Source of the DNA: Candidatus Kryptoniota bacterium
Lineage (GTDB): Bacteria; Bacteroidota; Ignavibacteria; Kryptoniales; JAKASW01
DNA: 64,000 nucleotides
NCBI GenBank assembly: GCA_036567965.1
Contig: DATCTN010000031.1
Span: 124,001 to 188,000 of the forward strand
Direction: 5' to 3'
Shown here piece by piece: positions 35,308 to 44,298 of this stretch. The notes beneath the pieces were generated by a model, which saw nothing but the letters and a program-made list of their open reading frames with translations, was not told the origin of the DNA and ran no database searches. A program made the position numbers and the translations under genes. Position 1 is the stretch's first letter; every line of letters starts with the position of its first letter.

Positions 35308-37147
35308 TCTTCTTTACCGTTCCTCCGGCGAGATGCTTCTCGAGTTCCACGACGACATGAGTCAGCCCCGCATACATCTCCTTCATGGCGGGTGCGCCCT
35401 CGCCGGCGGGAGCGAATCTCATGAACTCACACCTGTCGACGCAGTCCTTAAGTTGAGCAATCACTTCTTCCTTCACGTTTCTCTTCCTGAGTTCGGAAGC
35501 CGCAAATTCGGACGACACATCCGATTTTGGAATGTGAAGCTTGTCTTCCAGGTATCCGAAGACAGCCTGCGAAATCTCCGCGTAAAATCCCGTCTGATTT
35601 CCGGAGTCCATCAACGCTTTGGCGTTCTTGAATCTCTTCCGGGCGATCTTCTCCGCCCTTTGGTACCGGAGAAGCTGGAGATTGCCCGCCAGCCTGTCCT
35701 GCTTCCTCCGCCATGTGACTAGTCCGCCGAAAGCTACCAGAGGGACGATTGCCCCGGCCCAGAATCCGAAACCGAATACTTCTATTCCCTCGCTCCTTCT
35801 GATGTCGCTGTCGGTCGTCTTTATGTACCTGATGTCCTGTCCGAGCAGGGTTATCTCCTCCTTCGAGAATCCTCCCGCGGCTTCGTTCTCCGAGCCCGTC
35901 CCCTGTACTACATGCAATTCGTACGACGGGGATGCGAGTGCTATGTATGACTTCTTAGCCGGACTGAAGTATGAAAACTGTTCGGGTGGAATTGCTTTTG
36001 TCCCCGGGTCTCTCGGCACGATGAGATATTCGAAAGTTTTTGTCCCTGAAATCGTTCCGTTTCTGTCTATCTGCTGGGAAATCTTCGGCTGATACTTATC
36101 GAATCCGGGCGGGAGATCAATATCGGGAAGGTTCAGCAGCTGTATGTTGCCGCGGCCGCTCAGGTTAAACTTCAGCGACAGCGGTTCGTTCGTCTTGGCG
36201 TTTGTCGAGCTGATGGATGACGAGAGCGAGTAGTCGCCCACGGCTCCGTTGAAAGATTTCGGAACTCCTTTCGTGGGAAGCGGGATCACATGAAGGCGGA
36301 TCGTGTTGGAGGTGGCAGTATAGTTGACGACCTGAGCTGTATTGAAGAACGGATCGTTGAAGAACCTGTCGAAAAAACTGTCGCCGGTTTTTTGTTTTTG
36401 CTGCACCTGGATCGGTATGTCGAGGACGAGCGGCGTGACTGATAACTCACCAAGCTGTGAAGGAAAAAGGGCAACTCTATCTATCGTATACACCCGGTAT
36501 TGTTTCTTGTTGTACATTTCCAGGGAGGATGGGATCGGACTCGGAACGTTTAATTGTTCCGACCATAATCCCTCGTAGGAGGGAAGTTTGGAAGGCTGGA
36601 AGGACGCAATGTCGAGCCGCGTGTAAATTTTGTACGTGACTGTCACCTGCTCTCCCAGGTAGATGTTCTGCTTGTCGGCTGTGGCCAGAATGAAGAGGTT
36701 GTCGCCTATATCTTTCGAAGAGATGCTCTGGTTACTCTGTCGCGTGCTCGCCTGCGGAGGAGTGCCTTTTGTAACCGTAATCTCAATCGGCTGCGTGGTA
36801 AGAGGTTTCCCTTCGTAATCGATCCTAGCGCTCCCGATCGTGAACTTTCCTGCCTCCCGAGCTTGAAGATAATATGAGTAAGACGCCGACGCAGAGACCG
36901 ATCCGTTTATGAACTGCATACTCGTGGATTGGTTCGGGCCCGATATTATCATGAATCCCTTGAAGTCGGGAGGATTGAAATTCTTCATCCCGTTAATGTC
37001 TTTTCCCGCAAATGTAAATGTAATCTGGAACTGATCTGAGGTTGATACCGTGGTGTTGTCTACTGATGCCGTAAAAGTCTGCGCACCCGTGGTTTCAGCG
37101 AGTATCGTGATTGCAAGCGCGAAAATTAATTTCAAAATTGTCTTCAT
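35300..37147 (-). CDS. batD: BatD: oxygen-tolerance-type membrane protein
   Basis: 615 residues. The signal peptide ends near TTGAQ. The BatD family pattern (PF13584) is clear: FTASVDNTTVSTSDQFQITFTF near the start, SYYLQAREAGKFTIGSARI, repeated beta-domains up to about 430, then one membrane helix (FGFGFWAGAIVPLVAFGGLVTW) and a cytoplasmic C-terminal helical region. Extracytoplasmic Ig-like domains probably bind partner proteins of the Bat complex. It follows batC by 107 bases and overlaps batE. The precise biochemical role of BatD is not established for the family. Confidence 0.92.
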   Translation of the reverse strand: MKTILKLIFALAITILAETTGAQTFTASVDNTTVSTSDQFQITFTFAGKDINGMKNFNPPDFKGFMIISGPNQSTSMQFINGSVSASASYSYYLQAREAGKFTIGSARIDYEGKPLTTQPIEITVTKGTPPQASTRQSNQSISSKDIGDNLFILATADKQNIYLGEQVTVTYKIYTRLDIASFQPSKLPSYEGLWSEQLNVPSPIPSSLEMYNKKQYRVYTIDRVALFPSQLGELSVTPLVLDIPIQVQQKQKTGDSFFDRFFNDPFFNTAQVVNYTATSNTIRLHVIPLPTKGVPKSFNGAVGDYSLSSSISSTNAKTNEPLSLKFNLSGRGNIQLLNLPDIDLPPGFDKYQPKISQQIDRNGTISGTKTFEYLIVPRDPGTKAIPPEQFSYFSPAKKSYIALASPSYELHVVQGTGSENEAAGGFSKEEITLLGQDIRYIKTTDSDIRRSEGIEVFGFGFWAGAIVPLVAFGGLVTWRRKQDRLAGNLQLLRYQRAEKIARKRFKNAKALMDSGNQTGFYAEISQAVFGYLEDKLHIPKSDVSSEFAASELRKRNVKEEVIAQLKDCVDRCEFMRFAPAGEGAPAMKEMYAGLTHVVVELEKHLAGGTVKKNV

Positions 37148-37254
37148 CTTTGTGTCTATGAATAAAAAAATCTGCTCAAAAGGTTAGTTCCACATTTTAA
37201 TGTCTTAATCCGTATACCTTTCTTCCGCTTGCCCTTTTCGTCATTCTTGTACTT

Positions 37255-37950
37255 TTACCAATCCTTATCTGTCTTCGCCTGTTCAGCCTTCATTTTCCTG
37301 AGCCTCTTCTGCAACGCCTTCTCGTCGTTGTTCAGCGCGCTGAGTATCGCTTCGGCCTGGTCCCTTGAGATTTTGCTCTGTTTCATCTGGGCCTGCTGGT
37401 TCTGCTGCTGTTTATTCTGGTCTTTGTTCTTCTGATTGTTGTCCTGCTTATTCTGCTTTTGATCGTTCTTATCCTGATTGTTTTTATTCTTGTCTTTATT
37501 CTGATTCTGGTTTTTCAGCAGGTCGATCGCGTAAGATAAATTATATTTCGCGTCCTGGTCGTTCGGATTAAGTTTGAGCGCGTCCACGTATGCGCCGATG
37601 CTTTCCTTGATCTTCTTATCTTTGAGAAGCGAGTTTCCCATGTTGTAAAATATATCGGACTTCCGGTTCTCGCCGCCGGCTTTCGGCAGCGCTGTGTTGT
37701 ACGATTTCATGGCCTCGTCGTATTTACCTTCTTTGTAGTAAGAATCGCCGAGGTTGTAGTGGGCCTGGAAATTTGCCGGCGCCTGAGCGAGACCTTTCTT
37801 GAATTCCACCTCAGAGTCTACGTATCTTCCGTCCTTGTAAAGTTTGACGCCCTTGTTGACATGTGACCTTATGGTTTGCGCCGGTGCGAACCCGGCCGAT
37901 GCAAATATCACGAATAGGGTAGAATATGCAATCAAGTATTTATTTCTCAT
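37255..37950 (-). CDS. batC: BatC: TPR protein with Asn/Gln/Lys-rich tail
   Basis: 231 residues. The signal peptide (1-24) ends FAPAQ. TPR units at about 30-145 (YKDGRYVDSEVEFKKGLAQA, YNLGDSYYKEGKYDEAMKSY, YNMGNSLLKDKKIKESIGAY) are followed by a low-complexity stretch (about 155-200) made almost only of N, Q, K and D. A short charged helix then carries the motif SRDQAEAILSALNNDEKALQKRL, which is seen as a conserved end in many Bacteroidota BatC proteins; key residues are Q-A-E-x-I-L. It is three bases from batB. The low-complexity linker may keep the conserved tail at a distance from the TPR domain. Confidence 0.86.
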   Translation of the reverse strand: MRNKYLIAYSTLFVIFASAGFAPAQTIRSHVNKGVKLYKDGRYVDSEVEFKKGLAQAPANFQAHYNLGDSYYKEGKYDEAMKSYNTALPKAGGENRKSDIFYNMGNSLLKDKKIKESIGAYVDALKLNPNDQDAKYNLSYAIDLLKNQNQNKDKNKNNQDKNDQKQNKQDNNQKNKDQNKQQQNQQAQMKQSKISRDQAEAILSALNNDEKALQKRLRKMKAEQAKTDKDW

Positions 37951-37953
37951 GGA

Positions 37954-39015
37954 TCACTCTTTCTCGTCTGAGTCGGCTGTGAGGCCAAGTTTCCGATTCA
38001 ATCTGCCGAAAAGTGCCGATTTACGCTCTGACATCTGGAATTCGACCAGAAGAAGAAATATTGCCGGTGCCAGAAAATAGTAAAATCTGTCCTCGAAGTC
38101 AGTGACTTTTTTCTCGCCGAGCTCCGCCTTCTTCAGTTTGGAAAGATCCTTGTAGATAATATCAAGCTCATCCCGGTCGTTAGTACCCCTGAAGTATTCT
38201 CCTCCTGTGCCGGAAGAAATCTCACTCAATGCGGATTCATCGAGCTTTGTCAAAACAGTTTTCCCCGATCTGTCCTGCTTGAAACCGGTCTGCTGACCTT
38301 GATCATTGTAAACCGGTATTGGAACTCCGTCCGGTGAGCCGAGTCCGACTGTGTAGATAAGAACGTTTTTGCTCTTCGCGTCACTTATCGCCTCACCGAG
38401 ATTTCCCTCGTGATCTTCGCCGTCCGTAAAGATAACAATCATCCGTTCACGCGGTGTCGTGTAGTCGAATGAGCGCGTCGCGAGTTGTATTGCCGATGCG
38501 ATTGCCGTTCCCTGGTCTGGCACCGTGGAGACGTCTGCCGCTGAAAGAAAAAGACTCGCCGCGGAATAGTCCGTCGTCAGCGGAAACTGCACGAACGGTT
38601 CACCCGCAAAAACTATAAGGCCAATCCGGTCGCCGCTGAGTTTCTGAATGAGGTTCGATATTTCAAATTTCGCCTTCTCAAGCCTGCTTGGTTTTATGTC
38701 CTGCGCCTGCATGCTTAGCGAGACGTCCAAAAGAATATAAATGTCGATTCCTGTCTGCTTGACATTTTCGATCCTGGTCCCGACCTGCGGATCGGCCGCG
38801 GCGAGAAAAAGGAGAGCGATGACAATTACGATCGTACCCGATCTGAGGAAAGCTTTCCAGCCGCTATAAGCGGGAATAAGTATATGGTGCAGCTTCCTGT
38901 CCGCAAAGTTGCCCACGGCCCGGTTCCGCCTTACTGCCGCGTACCAGAGACTCATTATCACCAGCGGGATGACGTACAGGCCGTTAAGATATTCGGGATG
39001 AGCGAATCGAAACAT
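37954..39015 (-). CDS. batB: BatB: von Willebrand factor A membrane protein
   Basis: 353 residues. Two N-terminal membrane helices (about 12-30 and 56-75), a VWA domain with MIDAS D97-x-S99-x-S101 (LLDVSLSMQAQDIKPSR), TDYSAAS (the MIDAS Thr region) and FTDGEDHEG, and a C-terminal helix (YYFLAPAIFLLLVEF). The MIDAS is complete, so metal-dependent binding is expected. Together with BatA it forms the paired VWA proteins of the Bat system. The gap to batA is 74 bases, and batC begins three bases after its stop. Confidence 0.92.
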   Translation of the reverse strand: MFRFAHPEYLNGLYVIPLVIMSLWYAAVRRNRAVGNFADRKLHHILIPAYSGWKAFLRSGTIVIVIALLFLAAADPQVGTRIENVKQTGIDIYILLDVSLSMQAQDIKPSRLEKAKFEISNLIQKLSGDRIGLIVFAGEPFVQFPLTTDYSAASLFLSAADVSTVPDQGTAIASAIQLATRSFDYTTPRERMIVIFTDGEDHEGNLGEAISDAKSKNVLIYTVGLGSPDGVPIPVYNDQGQQTGFKQDRSGKTVLTKLDESALSEISSGTGGEYFRGTNDRDELDIIYKDLSKLKKAELGEKKVTDFEDRFYYFLAPAIFLLLVEFQMSERKSALFGRLNRKLGLTADSDEKE

Positions 39016-39089
39016 GCGTTCAGTTCAGATCTTTTTGAATGGTTGTTCTAAATTATTTGACGGTCGGAAATTTTCTTTGTTCATACGTT

Positions 39090-40085
39090 CTACGGGGACT
39101 TTCTCAGTATTGTTTTTGAGAGCGACAGCTCAAGGAGAAGTATGAGGAGGCCGGCATTCAGCCACGCCGGGAAAAGTTCGGCGGCGTTACGGTAAGAAGT
39201 GACTTCGATCCTCGATTTTTCGAGCTGGTCGATCTTCTTGTAGATTTCTTCGAGCGTTCTGTTGTTCGAAGCGACATACGCCTGTCCGCCGGTTATATCG
39301 GCGATGTCTTTGAGCAAGCCTTCGTCGATCGCAAAGGAGACCATCTGGTAACGGAGTCCATACGGTGTCTGGACGGGATATGGTGCGGGGGCACCGGTGC
39401 CGACACAGATCGTGTATACACGTATTCCATACGTCTTCGCGATTTCGGCAGCGGTCCGAGGGTCTATCTCGCCCGCATTACTGGCGCCGTCGGTCAGGAG
39501 GATAATGATTTTGCTCTTAGCCTGTCCATCTTTCAGTCTGCCAACCGCGTCAGCGATGCCGTTGCCTATGGCGGTTCCGTCGGGAAGCATGCTCGGATCG
39601 ATTTTCTGCAGGAGATCTTTCAAAACCCGGTGATCGATAGTGATCGGACATTGAGTGAACGCCTCACCCGCGAAGATGACCAGTCCTATCCTGTCGTTCG
39701 GCCTGCCGTCTATGAACTTATCGGCAACGCTCTTTGCCGCATCCACGCGGTTCGGTTTGAAGTCTTCAGACCTCATGCTTCCTGAAATGTCCACCGCGAG
39801 CACGATATCGATTCCTTCAGTGGTAACGTTCTGACCCGTCGAGAAACTCTGCGGCCTCGCGAGTGCGATGATGAGGATGGCTGTTGCGATTGAGCGAAGC
39901 GCGACCGGCAGATGCCTCGCCCTCTCCTTCCACGATGGTGGTACAGACTGGAATATCTTGAGCGAAGAATAAGTCAGGGATGTCTGTCTTTTCGCGCCGA
40001 TCCTCCAGTACCAGAAGATCATCGCGGGAATAATTGCGAGAAAGTAGAGGACCCACGGATAAGCGAACTTCACGTCACCGAACAT
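39090..40085 (-). CDS. batA: BatA: von Willebrand factor A membrane protein
   Basis: 331 residues from the ATG at 40085, which has a GGAG site eight bases upstream and overlaps the previous stop by 11 bases (ATG, five bases, TGA). Two membrane helices near the start (WVLYFLAIIPAMIFWYW and LRSIATAILIIALA), a VWA domain with MIDAS D99-x-S101-x-S103 (AVDISGSMRSEDFKPNR), the LLTDGASNAGEIDP block, and a final membrane helix (LNAGLLILLLELSLS). BatA and BatB are paralogues. In related species Bat genes affect aerotolerance or virulence; the mechanism is not known. Confidence 0.92.
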   Translation of the reverse strand: MFGDVKFAYPWVLYFLAIIPAMIFWYWRIGAKRQTSLTYSSLKIFQSVPPSWKERARHLPVALRSIATAILIIALARPQSFSTGQNVTTEGIDIVLAVDISGSMRSEDFKPNRVDAAKSVADKFIDGRPNDRIGLVIFAGEAFTQCPITIDHRVLKDLLQKIDPSMLPDGTAIGNGIADAVGRLKDGQAKSKIIILLTDGASNAGEIDPRTAAEIAKTYGIRVYTICVGTGAPAPYPVQTPYGLRYQMVSFAIDEGLLKDIADITGGQAYVASNNRTLEEIYKKIDQLEKSRIEVTSYRNAAELFPAWLNAGLLILLLELSLSKTILRKSP

Positions 40086-41028
40086 CTTTGCTCTCCGGCG
40101 TTCCGTCCTCATTGTCTCGAGGCGCGGTCCTGTTTACGATATCCATCGCCTGCCGCATCATCTGTTCGTTTACAGAGTCGAGAGGAGTGAACTTCGCGAA
40201 TTTCACCATGTCAGCGTTGGATAGAAACTCGTACGTGATCTCCAATACGGGCTCAGTGCCGTCCTTCGTTCTCAACAGCTCAACGGATTCGGACGTAGGG
40301 AGTTCCATCGCAGGCATCCCGAAACGATCTTCAAAATATCGCCGCACAATCTCGGTGATCCTGGAGTGATATTCTTTTATTTGTCCTCTTCTCCAAAGTT
40401 CCTGTTCCGCGAGTTCCTTCAGCGCGTTCATCGCCACAACGTGTGGAGGGAGTACAACAGCCGGCGCGGCCTGATTGGCCGCGGCGCGTTGCTTCTTGTA
40501 AAACCGGTACAGGAAATAAACGATCGCAGCTCCTGCCAGAATTACTACGACCCAGAGAAGGACCAGCTTCCAATCGAGCGGAATGGCGAGCGGCGGCTTG
40601 ACGTCTTTGATGTCCTGCTGCGTGTTGACCTTCAATGTCCGGATCGTGAAGCTCACCGGGTTTGAATACGCAACTCTGATTACCGAGTCACCCGGGGCCT
40701 TGTACATCAAGGAGACGGGAGGGACCACCACTCCCGCGGAATCATATCCGGATAGTATATAGTTGAACGTAATTGTCTTTTTACCAGCGGAGTCTTCTTC
40801 GGTTGGGCTGAAAGTCTTCAGCAATGAGACGTTCCTCAGGCTGTCGGTGAAGGATGGAGTGTAGATCGTTACGCTGGTGTCGGACTTCACGCGCAAAACA
40901 AAATGAATGTAGTCTCCCACCTGATAATCGGACTTGTCGGATGAAGCAGTCGTGCTTACTGATTGTGACCGCGCGCCGGATGGGACCAGAAGTCCGAGTA
41001 ATACGACCGCGAAGAACTTCCTTACCAC
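40075..41028 (-). CDS. DUF4381-like membrane protein of the Bat/MoxR cluster
   Basis: 317 residues if the GTG at 41028 is used. That choice gives a normal signal peptide (VVRKFFAVVLLGLLVPSGARSQ) and a 7-base overlap with the DUF58 stop. Longer in-frame starts run deep into the DUF58 gene. A beta-rich external domain (SDKSDYQVGDYIHFVLRV, about 30-150) is followed by one membrane helix (LVLLWVVVILAGAAIVYFLYRF) and a cytoplasmic helical domain (ALKELAEQELWRRGQIKEYHSRITEIVRRYFEDRF). The topology is like DUF4381 and the BatD ends. It is probably a coupling protein between DUF58 and BatA/B. The function is not known. Confidence 0.72.
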   Translation of the reverse strand: MVRKFFAVVLLGLLVPSGARSQSVSTTASSDKSDYQVGDYIHFVLRVKSDTSVTIYTPSFTDSLRNVSLLKTFSPTEEDSAGKKTITFNYILSGYDSAGVVVPPVSLMYKAPGDSVIRVAYSNPVSFTIRTLKVNTQQDIKDVKPPLAIPLDWKLVLLWVVVILAGAAIVYFLYRFYKKQRAAANQAAPAVVLPPHVVAMNALKELAEQELWRRGQIKEYHSRITEIVRRYFEDRFGMPAMELPTSESVELLRTKDGTEPVLEITYEFLSNADMVKFAKFTPLDSVNEQMMRQAMDIVNRTAPRDNEDGTPESKDVR

Positions 41029-41897
41029 CGTGTTTGTCTCAATTTGAAAAACTTTACAAGGGGTTTTATGTAGTTCTCCCCGGTTTGAATCTCGATACTG
41101 TCGAGATGACTCGACAAGAATAGCGATTTCCTGTTCGCCCGAATAGTCTCCCTCGACTTTTTGAACATGTCTCTCGTTCTCTTGTCCTCGGTATCGATCC
41201 ATCTTTCCTTTCCGGTTTCGGCGTCGAGGAATTTCACCAATCCCATCCTCGGTATTTCTTCTTCCCTCCTGTCGTTGAGCACGATCCCGATAAGGTCGTG
41301 CTTCTTTCCGACCACGCGCAGAATCTTTTCGTGCCCCGAATCCATAAAGTCTGAAATGAGAAACACTATGCTCCGTTTCTTGATCGCAGAATTCATGAAT
41401 TCCAGGGCGGACTTGATATTCGTGGATTTACCCTTTGCTTCGAACGAAAGGACTTCACGGATAATCCTCAGGACATGTTTTCTCCCTTTTCTTGGAGGAA
41501 CAAACGTCTCGATGCCGTCGGTGAAGAGAATAAGACCGACCTTATCGTTGTTCTTAAGTGCGGAGAATGCGAGGATTGCGCTGATCTCGGCGGCGATCTG
41601 CTGCTTTGTCTTCTCAACCGAGCCGAAGACTAGTGAGCCGCTCAGGTCGACCAACAAGATAATCGTGAGCTCACGCTCCTCTTCGAAGATCTTTACGAAA
41701 GGATGGCCGAAACGCGCTGTCACGTTCCAGTCGATGCTCCTGATATCGTCCCCTAGCTGATACTCCCGCACTTCGGAAAACTCCATACCTCTTCCTTTGA
41801 AAACGGAATGGTATTCACCGGAGAAGACCTGGTTAACCAGACCCTTCGTCTGGATTTCAATCTGTCTGACCTGTTTCAGAAGTTCTTTGGTAAGCAT
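41022..41897 (-). CDS. DUF58-family protein
   Basis: 291 residues, no signal peptide. It carries the DUF58 signature (GLVNQVFSGEYHSVFKGRGMEFSEVREYQLGDD followed by IRSIDWNVTARFG, here described by the key residues G-x-G-x-x-F-x-x-x-R-x-Y and D-D-x-R-x-I-D-W). A VWA-like fold follows with LLVDLSGSLVFG (D-x-S-x-S) and VFLISDFMDSG. DUF58 proteins nearly always follow a MoxR ATPase and are thought to be its client or adaptor. It lies between MoxR and the DUF4381-like gene, separated from MoxR by an 85-base gap that contains an inverted repeat. Confidence 0.92.
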   Translation of the reverse strand: MLTKELLKQVRQIEIQTKGLVNQVFSGEYHSVFKGRGMEFSEVREYQLGDDIRSIDWNVTARFGHPFVKIFEEERELTIILLVDLSGSLVFGSVEKTKQQIAAEISAILAFSALKNNDKVGLILFTDGIETFVPPRKGRKHVLRIIREVLSFEAKGKSTNIKSALEFMNSAIKKRSIVFLISDFMDSGHEKILRVVGKKHDLIGIVLNDRREEEIPRMGLVKFLDAETGKERWIDTEDKRTRDMFKKSRETIRANRKSLFLSSHLDSIEIQTGENYIKPLVKFFKLRQTRW

Positions 41898-41905
41898 GGG
41901 TGAAG

Positions 41906-41981
41906 CAGCGATCAGCTGTCAGTGATCAGCACTTAGCCGTTGGAGCAGGCGCTGATAGCTGACGGCTGATTACTAACTGCT
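41906..41981. repeat. ATCAGC-type inverted repeat between moxR and the DUF58 gene
   Basis: The left arm has three ATCAGC-like units (ATCAGCTGTCAGTGATCAGC, 41911-41930). The right arm (GCTGATAGCTGACGGCTGAT, 41951-41970) is its reverse complement with three mismatches, and a 20-base spacer separates them. It fills nearly the whole moxR-DUF58 gap. Closely similar 21-base stretches occur inside two T9SS sorting domains (21787-21807 and 24971-24991). Confidence 0.75.
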
Positions 41982-41982
41982 A

Positions 41983-42966
41983 TTACGGCACTTCCACCTT
42001 ATTCAGGATTTCTCTAATAACGTCCTCGGTCGTTATCTCCTCGGCCTCGGCTTCGTATGTTATCGCGATGCGGTGGCGAAGGACATCAAGCGCAATTCCT
42101 CTGACATCTTCCGGAATGACATAGCCCCGTCTCCGGATAAACGCCAGCGCCTTTGCACCGAGGGCCAGGTTGATTGACGCCCGCGGTGAGGCTCCGTAAC
42201 TGATGAAGTCCGCAAGATTCGGCAGGCCGAACTCCTTCGGAGAACGCGTGGCAAATACTATGTCGAGTATATACTTCTCGATCTTTTCATCGATGTATAC
42301 CTCATGGACAAGACCGCGGGCTCTGAGGATGTCCTTGGGGGTTACCACCTGCTGCACCACGCCGTCGGTCATGCCGACGTTCTGGCGCATGATCTTCAAT
42401 TCTTCATCACGGGTGGGATATGATATCTTTACCTTCAGCATGAACCTGTCGACCTGGGCTTCAGGAAGAGGATATGTCCCCTCCTGTTCTATCGGGTTCT
42501 GTGTCGCGAGGACGAGGAAAGGTTCTTCAAGCTTAAACGTCTGATCCCCGATCGTGACCTGTCTTTCCTGCATTGCTTCAAGTAGTGCGCTCTGGACTTT
42601 TGCGGGTGCCCGATTGATTTCATCTGCAAGAATAAAATTGGAAAAGATCGGGCCCTTCCTGATCATGAAGCTTCCGTCCTTCTGGTTGTAGATCTGAGTT
42701 CCAATCAAATCTGCCGGAAGGAGATCGGGCGTGAACTGGATCCTCTGGAACTTCGCTTTCGTTGCGGACGACAGCGTTTTGATCGCGAGTGTTTTTGCAA
42801 GACCGGGAACACCCTCGAGTAGGATGTGGCCATTGCTGAGGAGTCCTATGACAAGTCTTTCTACCATCGGCTTCTGTCCCACGATGACTTTGCCGATTTC
42901 GTTCATCAGAAGATCGACGAACGCGCTGTCCTGCTTGATCTTTTCGTTAAGTGCTGTAATATCCAA
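41983..42966 (-). CDS. MoxR-type AAA+ ATPase
   Basis: 327 residues. Walker A is EGVPGLAKT (about 51-59), Walker B is FILADEIN (111-118), sensor 1 lies in LVLATQNPIEQEGTYPLPEAQVDRF (key N and the family's E-G-T-Y-P-L-P-E-A-Q-x-D-R-F block), and the end carries the AAA lid. The start codon is TTG (42966) with GAGG seven bases upstream; an internal ATG 60 bases on would cut the conserved N-terminus. MoxR ATPases act as chaperone-like partners of VWA proteins. It is the first gene of the Bat operon, with a good promoter at 42982-43010. Confidence 0.93.
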   Translation of the reverse strand: MDITALNEKIKQDSAFVDLLMNEIGKVIVGQKPMVERLVIGLLSNGHILLEGVPGLAKTLAIKTLSSATKAKFQRIQFTPDLLPADLIGTQIYNQKDGSFMIRKGPIFSNFILADEINRAPAKVQSALLEAMQERQVTIGDQTFKLEEPFLVLATQNPIEQEGTYPLPEAQVDRFMLKVKISYPTRDEELKIMRQNVGMTDGVVQQVVTPKDILRARGLVHEVYIDEKIEKYILDIVFATRSPKEFGLPNLADFISYGASPRASINLALGAKALAFIRRRGYVIPEDVRGIALDVLRHRIAITYEAEAEEITTEDVIREILNKVEVP

Positions 42967-42981
42967 TATCGGCCTCGTTCA

Positions 42982-43010
42982 ATTTTATGTTCTTTGATCA
43001 ATATTTTCAA
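42982..43010 (-). promoter_or_regulatory. Promoter of the moxR-bat operon
   Basis: On the minus strand: TTGAAA (43010-43005), 17 bases, TAAAAT (42987-42982), 16 bases before the moxR TTG start. Both boxes and the spacing are close to the housekeeping sigma consensus. It lies in the 200-base gap after the LacI-type gene. The rest of that gap shows nothing I recognise. Confidence 0.65.
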
Positions 43011-43166
43011 GTTGAAAAGAAACCCGGCGTCGGGAGTAAATCTCCTTGCTGGGATTAACTTGCACCGGTTTCCGGCCCGCTGCAGCGGCGCTAACGGATC
43101 CGACGTAACCGTGCAGCGACTATCTCGGGGTCAAACAGTAGCAGATAATTATGCAGATGAACTTCT

Positions 43167-44204
43167 CTATTTCGTGCCGTTCAAAACTCTTGAGGATTCT
43201 CTGATCACAAACTCCGTATCGAGTACGACCCGCTCGATCGGTAGGAGCGTCGAAGATTCGATGTTCCTTATCAGGATCTCGGCTGCAGTTTTCCCGATCT
43301 CTTGCTGAGGCGCTTGTATCGTTGTCAACGGTATCGGGTACATCTTGGCATAATAGATGTCGTCATTTCCGATAATCGATATCTCTTGCGGTACAGATAT
43401 CTTCAGTTGTTTAAGAGCCGTCATTACCGCGAGTGCTTGCTGATCATTGAAACAAACAATTGCAGTCGGAAAATCATTCCTGTCCAGTTTCCTAAAATAT
43501 TCGATTGTCTTGCCGTAGCTCTCTTCGTAGTGCGATCCGATCGAGACGATCATGTTTTCGTTGAACACCAGAGTGCTCTCGCTAAACGCGTCGCGGAATC
43601 CCTCGATGCGTTCCTGCGTGTGGGATGACTGCGGCGGACCAGCGAAATGCACGATCTTGGTATGCCCGCCTTCGATAAGATATTTCACCGCCTTTTTTAT
43701 CGCTCTAAGGTTGTCGATTGCCACCACGTTTGCTTGTATGCCCTTGACGTCCTCGAGAAGTACGAAAGGATGATTTATCATCTTCAACTTGAATAGGTGC
43801 TCGATTTCAGCAGAGCCCTGTACGATCGGTGCGATTATGGTCCCCTTTATGTCCTTCGTCGAAAAGAGATGTGAGAGTTTCTTTTCGCGTTCGTGATTGT
43901 CATCGGAACTTGTGATGATCACCGAATAACCTTTTTGTGCGGCATAATCCTTTACACCTGTGGCGATCGATGTATAAAATGGATAGTTCAAATCTTTTAT
44001 GATGATCGCGATGCTCTTGTCCTGAGCCCCGTTCTTCAGGTTTCTGGCCGTCCCCCTTGGTCGAAAATTCACTTCCTTCATTATCTCGAGTATCCGATCT
44101 CTCGTGCCCGGTTTGACGGTGTTCTTCGCGTTTATGACCGCAGAAACCGTCCCCTTCGAGACCCCGGCGCGTTTTGCAACGTCTTCGATAGTAATTTTCT
44201 TCAT
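43167..44204 (-). CDS. LacI-family transcriptional regulator
   Basis: 345 residues, the normal LacI length. The N-terminal helix-turn-helix is ITIEDVAKRAGVSKGTVSAVIN with the hinge EVNFRPRGTARNLKNG. A periplasmic-binding-like sensor domain follows (IAIIIKDLNYPFYTSIATGVKDY, FAGPPQSSHTQERIEGF, SIIGNDDIYYAKMYPIPLTTI). The ribosome site is GGGAGG eight bases from the ATG. It is divergent from the GH29/GH20/GH35 genes and probably controls them. Its own promoter at 44270-44298 is overlapped by an inverted repeat, suggesting autoregulation. The ligand is likely a sugar released by the adjacent enzymes, which is an inference. It could also touch the Bat operon downstream, but that has its own promoter. 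Confidence 0.92.
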   Translation of the reverse strand: MKKITIEDVAKRAGVSKGTVSAVINAKNTVKPGTRDRILEIMKEVNFRPRGTARNLKNGAQDKSIAIIIKDLNYPFYTSIATGVKDYAAQKGYSVIITSSDDNHEREKKLSHLFSTKDIKGTIIAPIVQGSAEIEHLFKLKMINHPFVLLEDVKGIQANVVAIDNLRAIKKAVKYLIEGGHTKIVHFAGPPQSSHTQERIEGFRDAFSESTLVFNENMIVSIGSHYEESYGKTIEYFRKLDRNDFPTAIVCFNDQQALAVMTALKQLKISVPQEISIIGNDDIYYAKMYPIPLTTIQAPQQEIGKTAAEILIRNIESSTLLPIERVVLDTEFVIRESSRVLNGTK

Positions 44205-44269
44205 CTGGCCCTCCCTATCCTTGGGTCATTCCTCGTAATTGAAACGGCATGAAAAATCCTGAACTTTTT

Positions 44270-44298
44270 AATTTATTCTCATAAACCCTCAGAATCAA
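44270..44298 (-). promoter_or_regulatory. Promoter of the LacI-type regulator gene
   Basis: On the minus strand: TTGATT (44298-44293), 17 bases, TAAATT (44275-44270). The ATG is at 44204. The spacing is exact and both boxes are near consensus. The -35 lies inside an inverted repeat at 44289-44306. Confidence 0.5.

Noticed and set aside
37380-37520. Possible DNA tandem repeat in batC
   Set aside because: The low complexity comes from an Asn/Gln/Lys/Asp-rich protein segment with varied codons, as in other BatC proteins, not from exact repeats.
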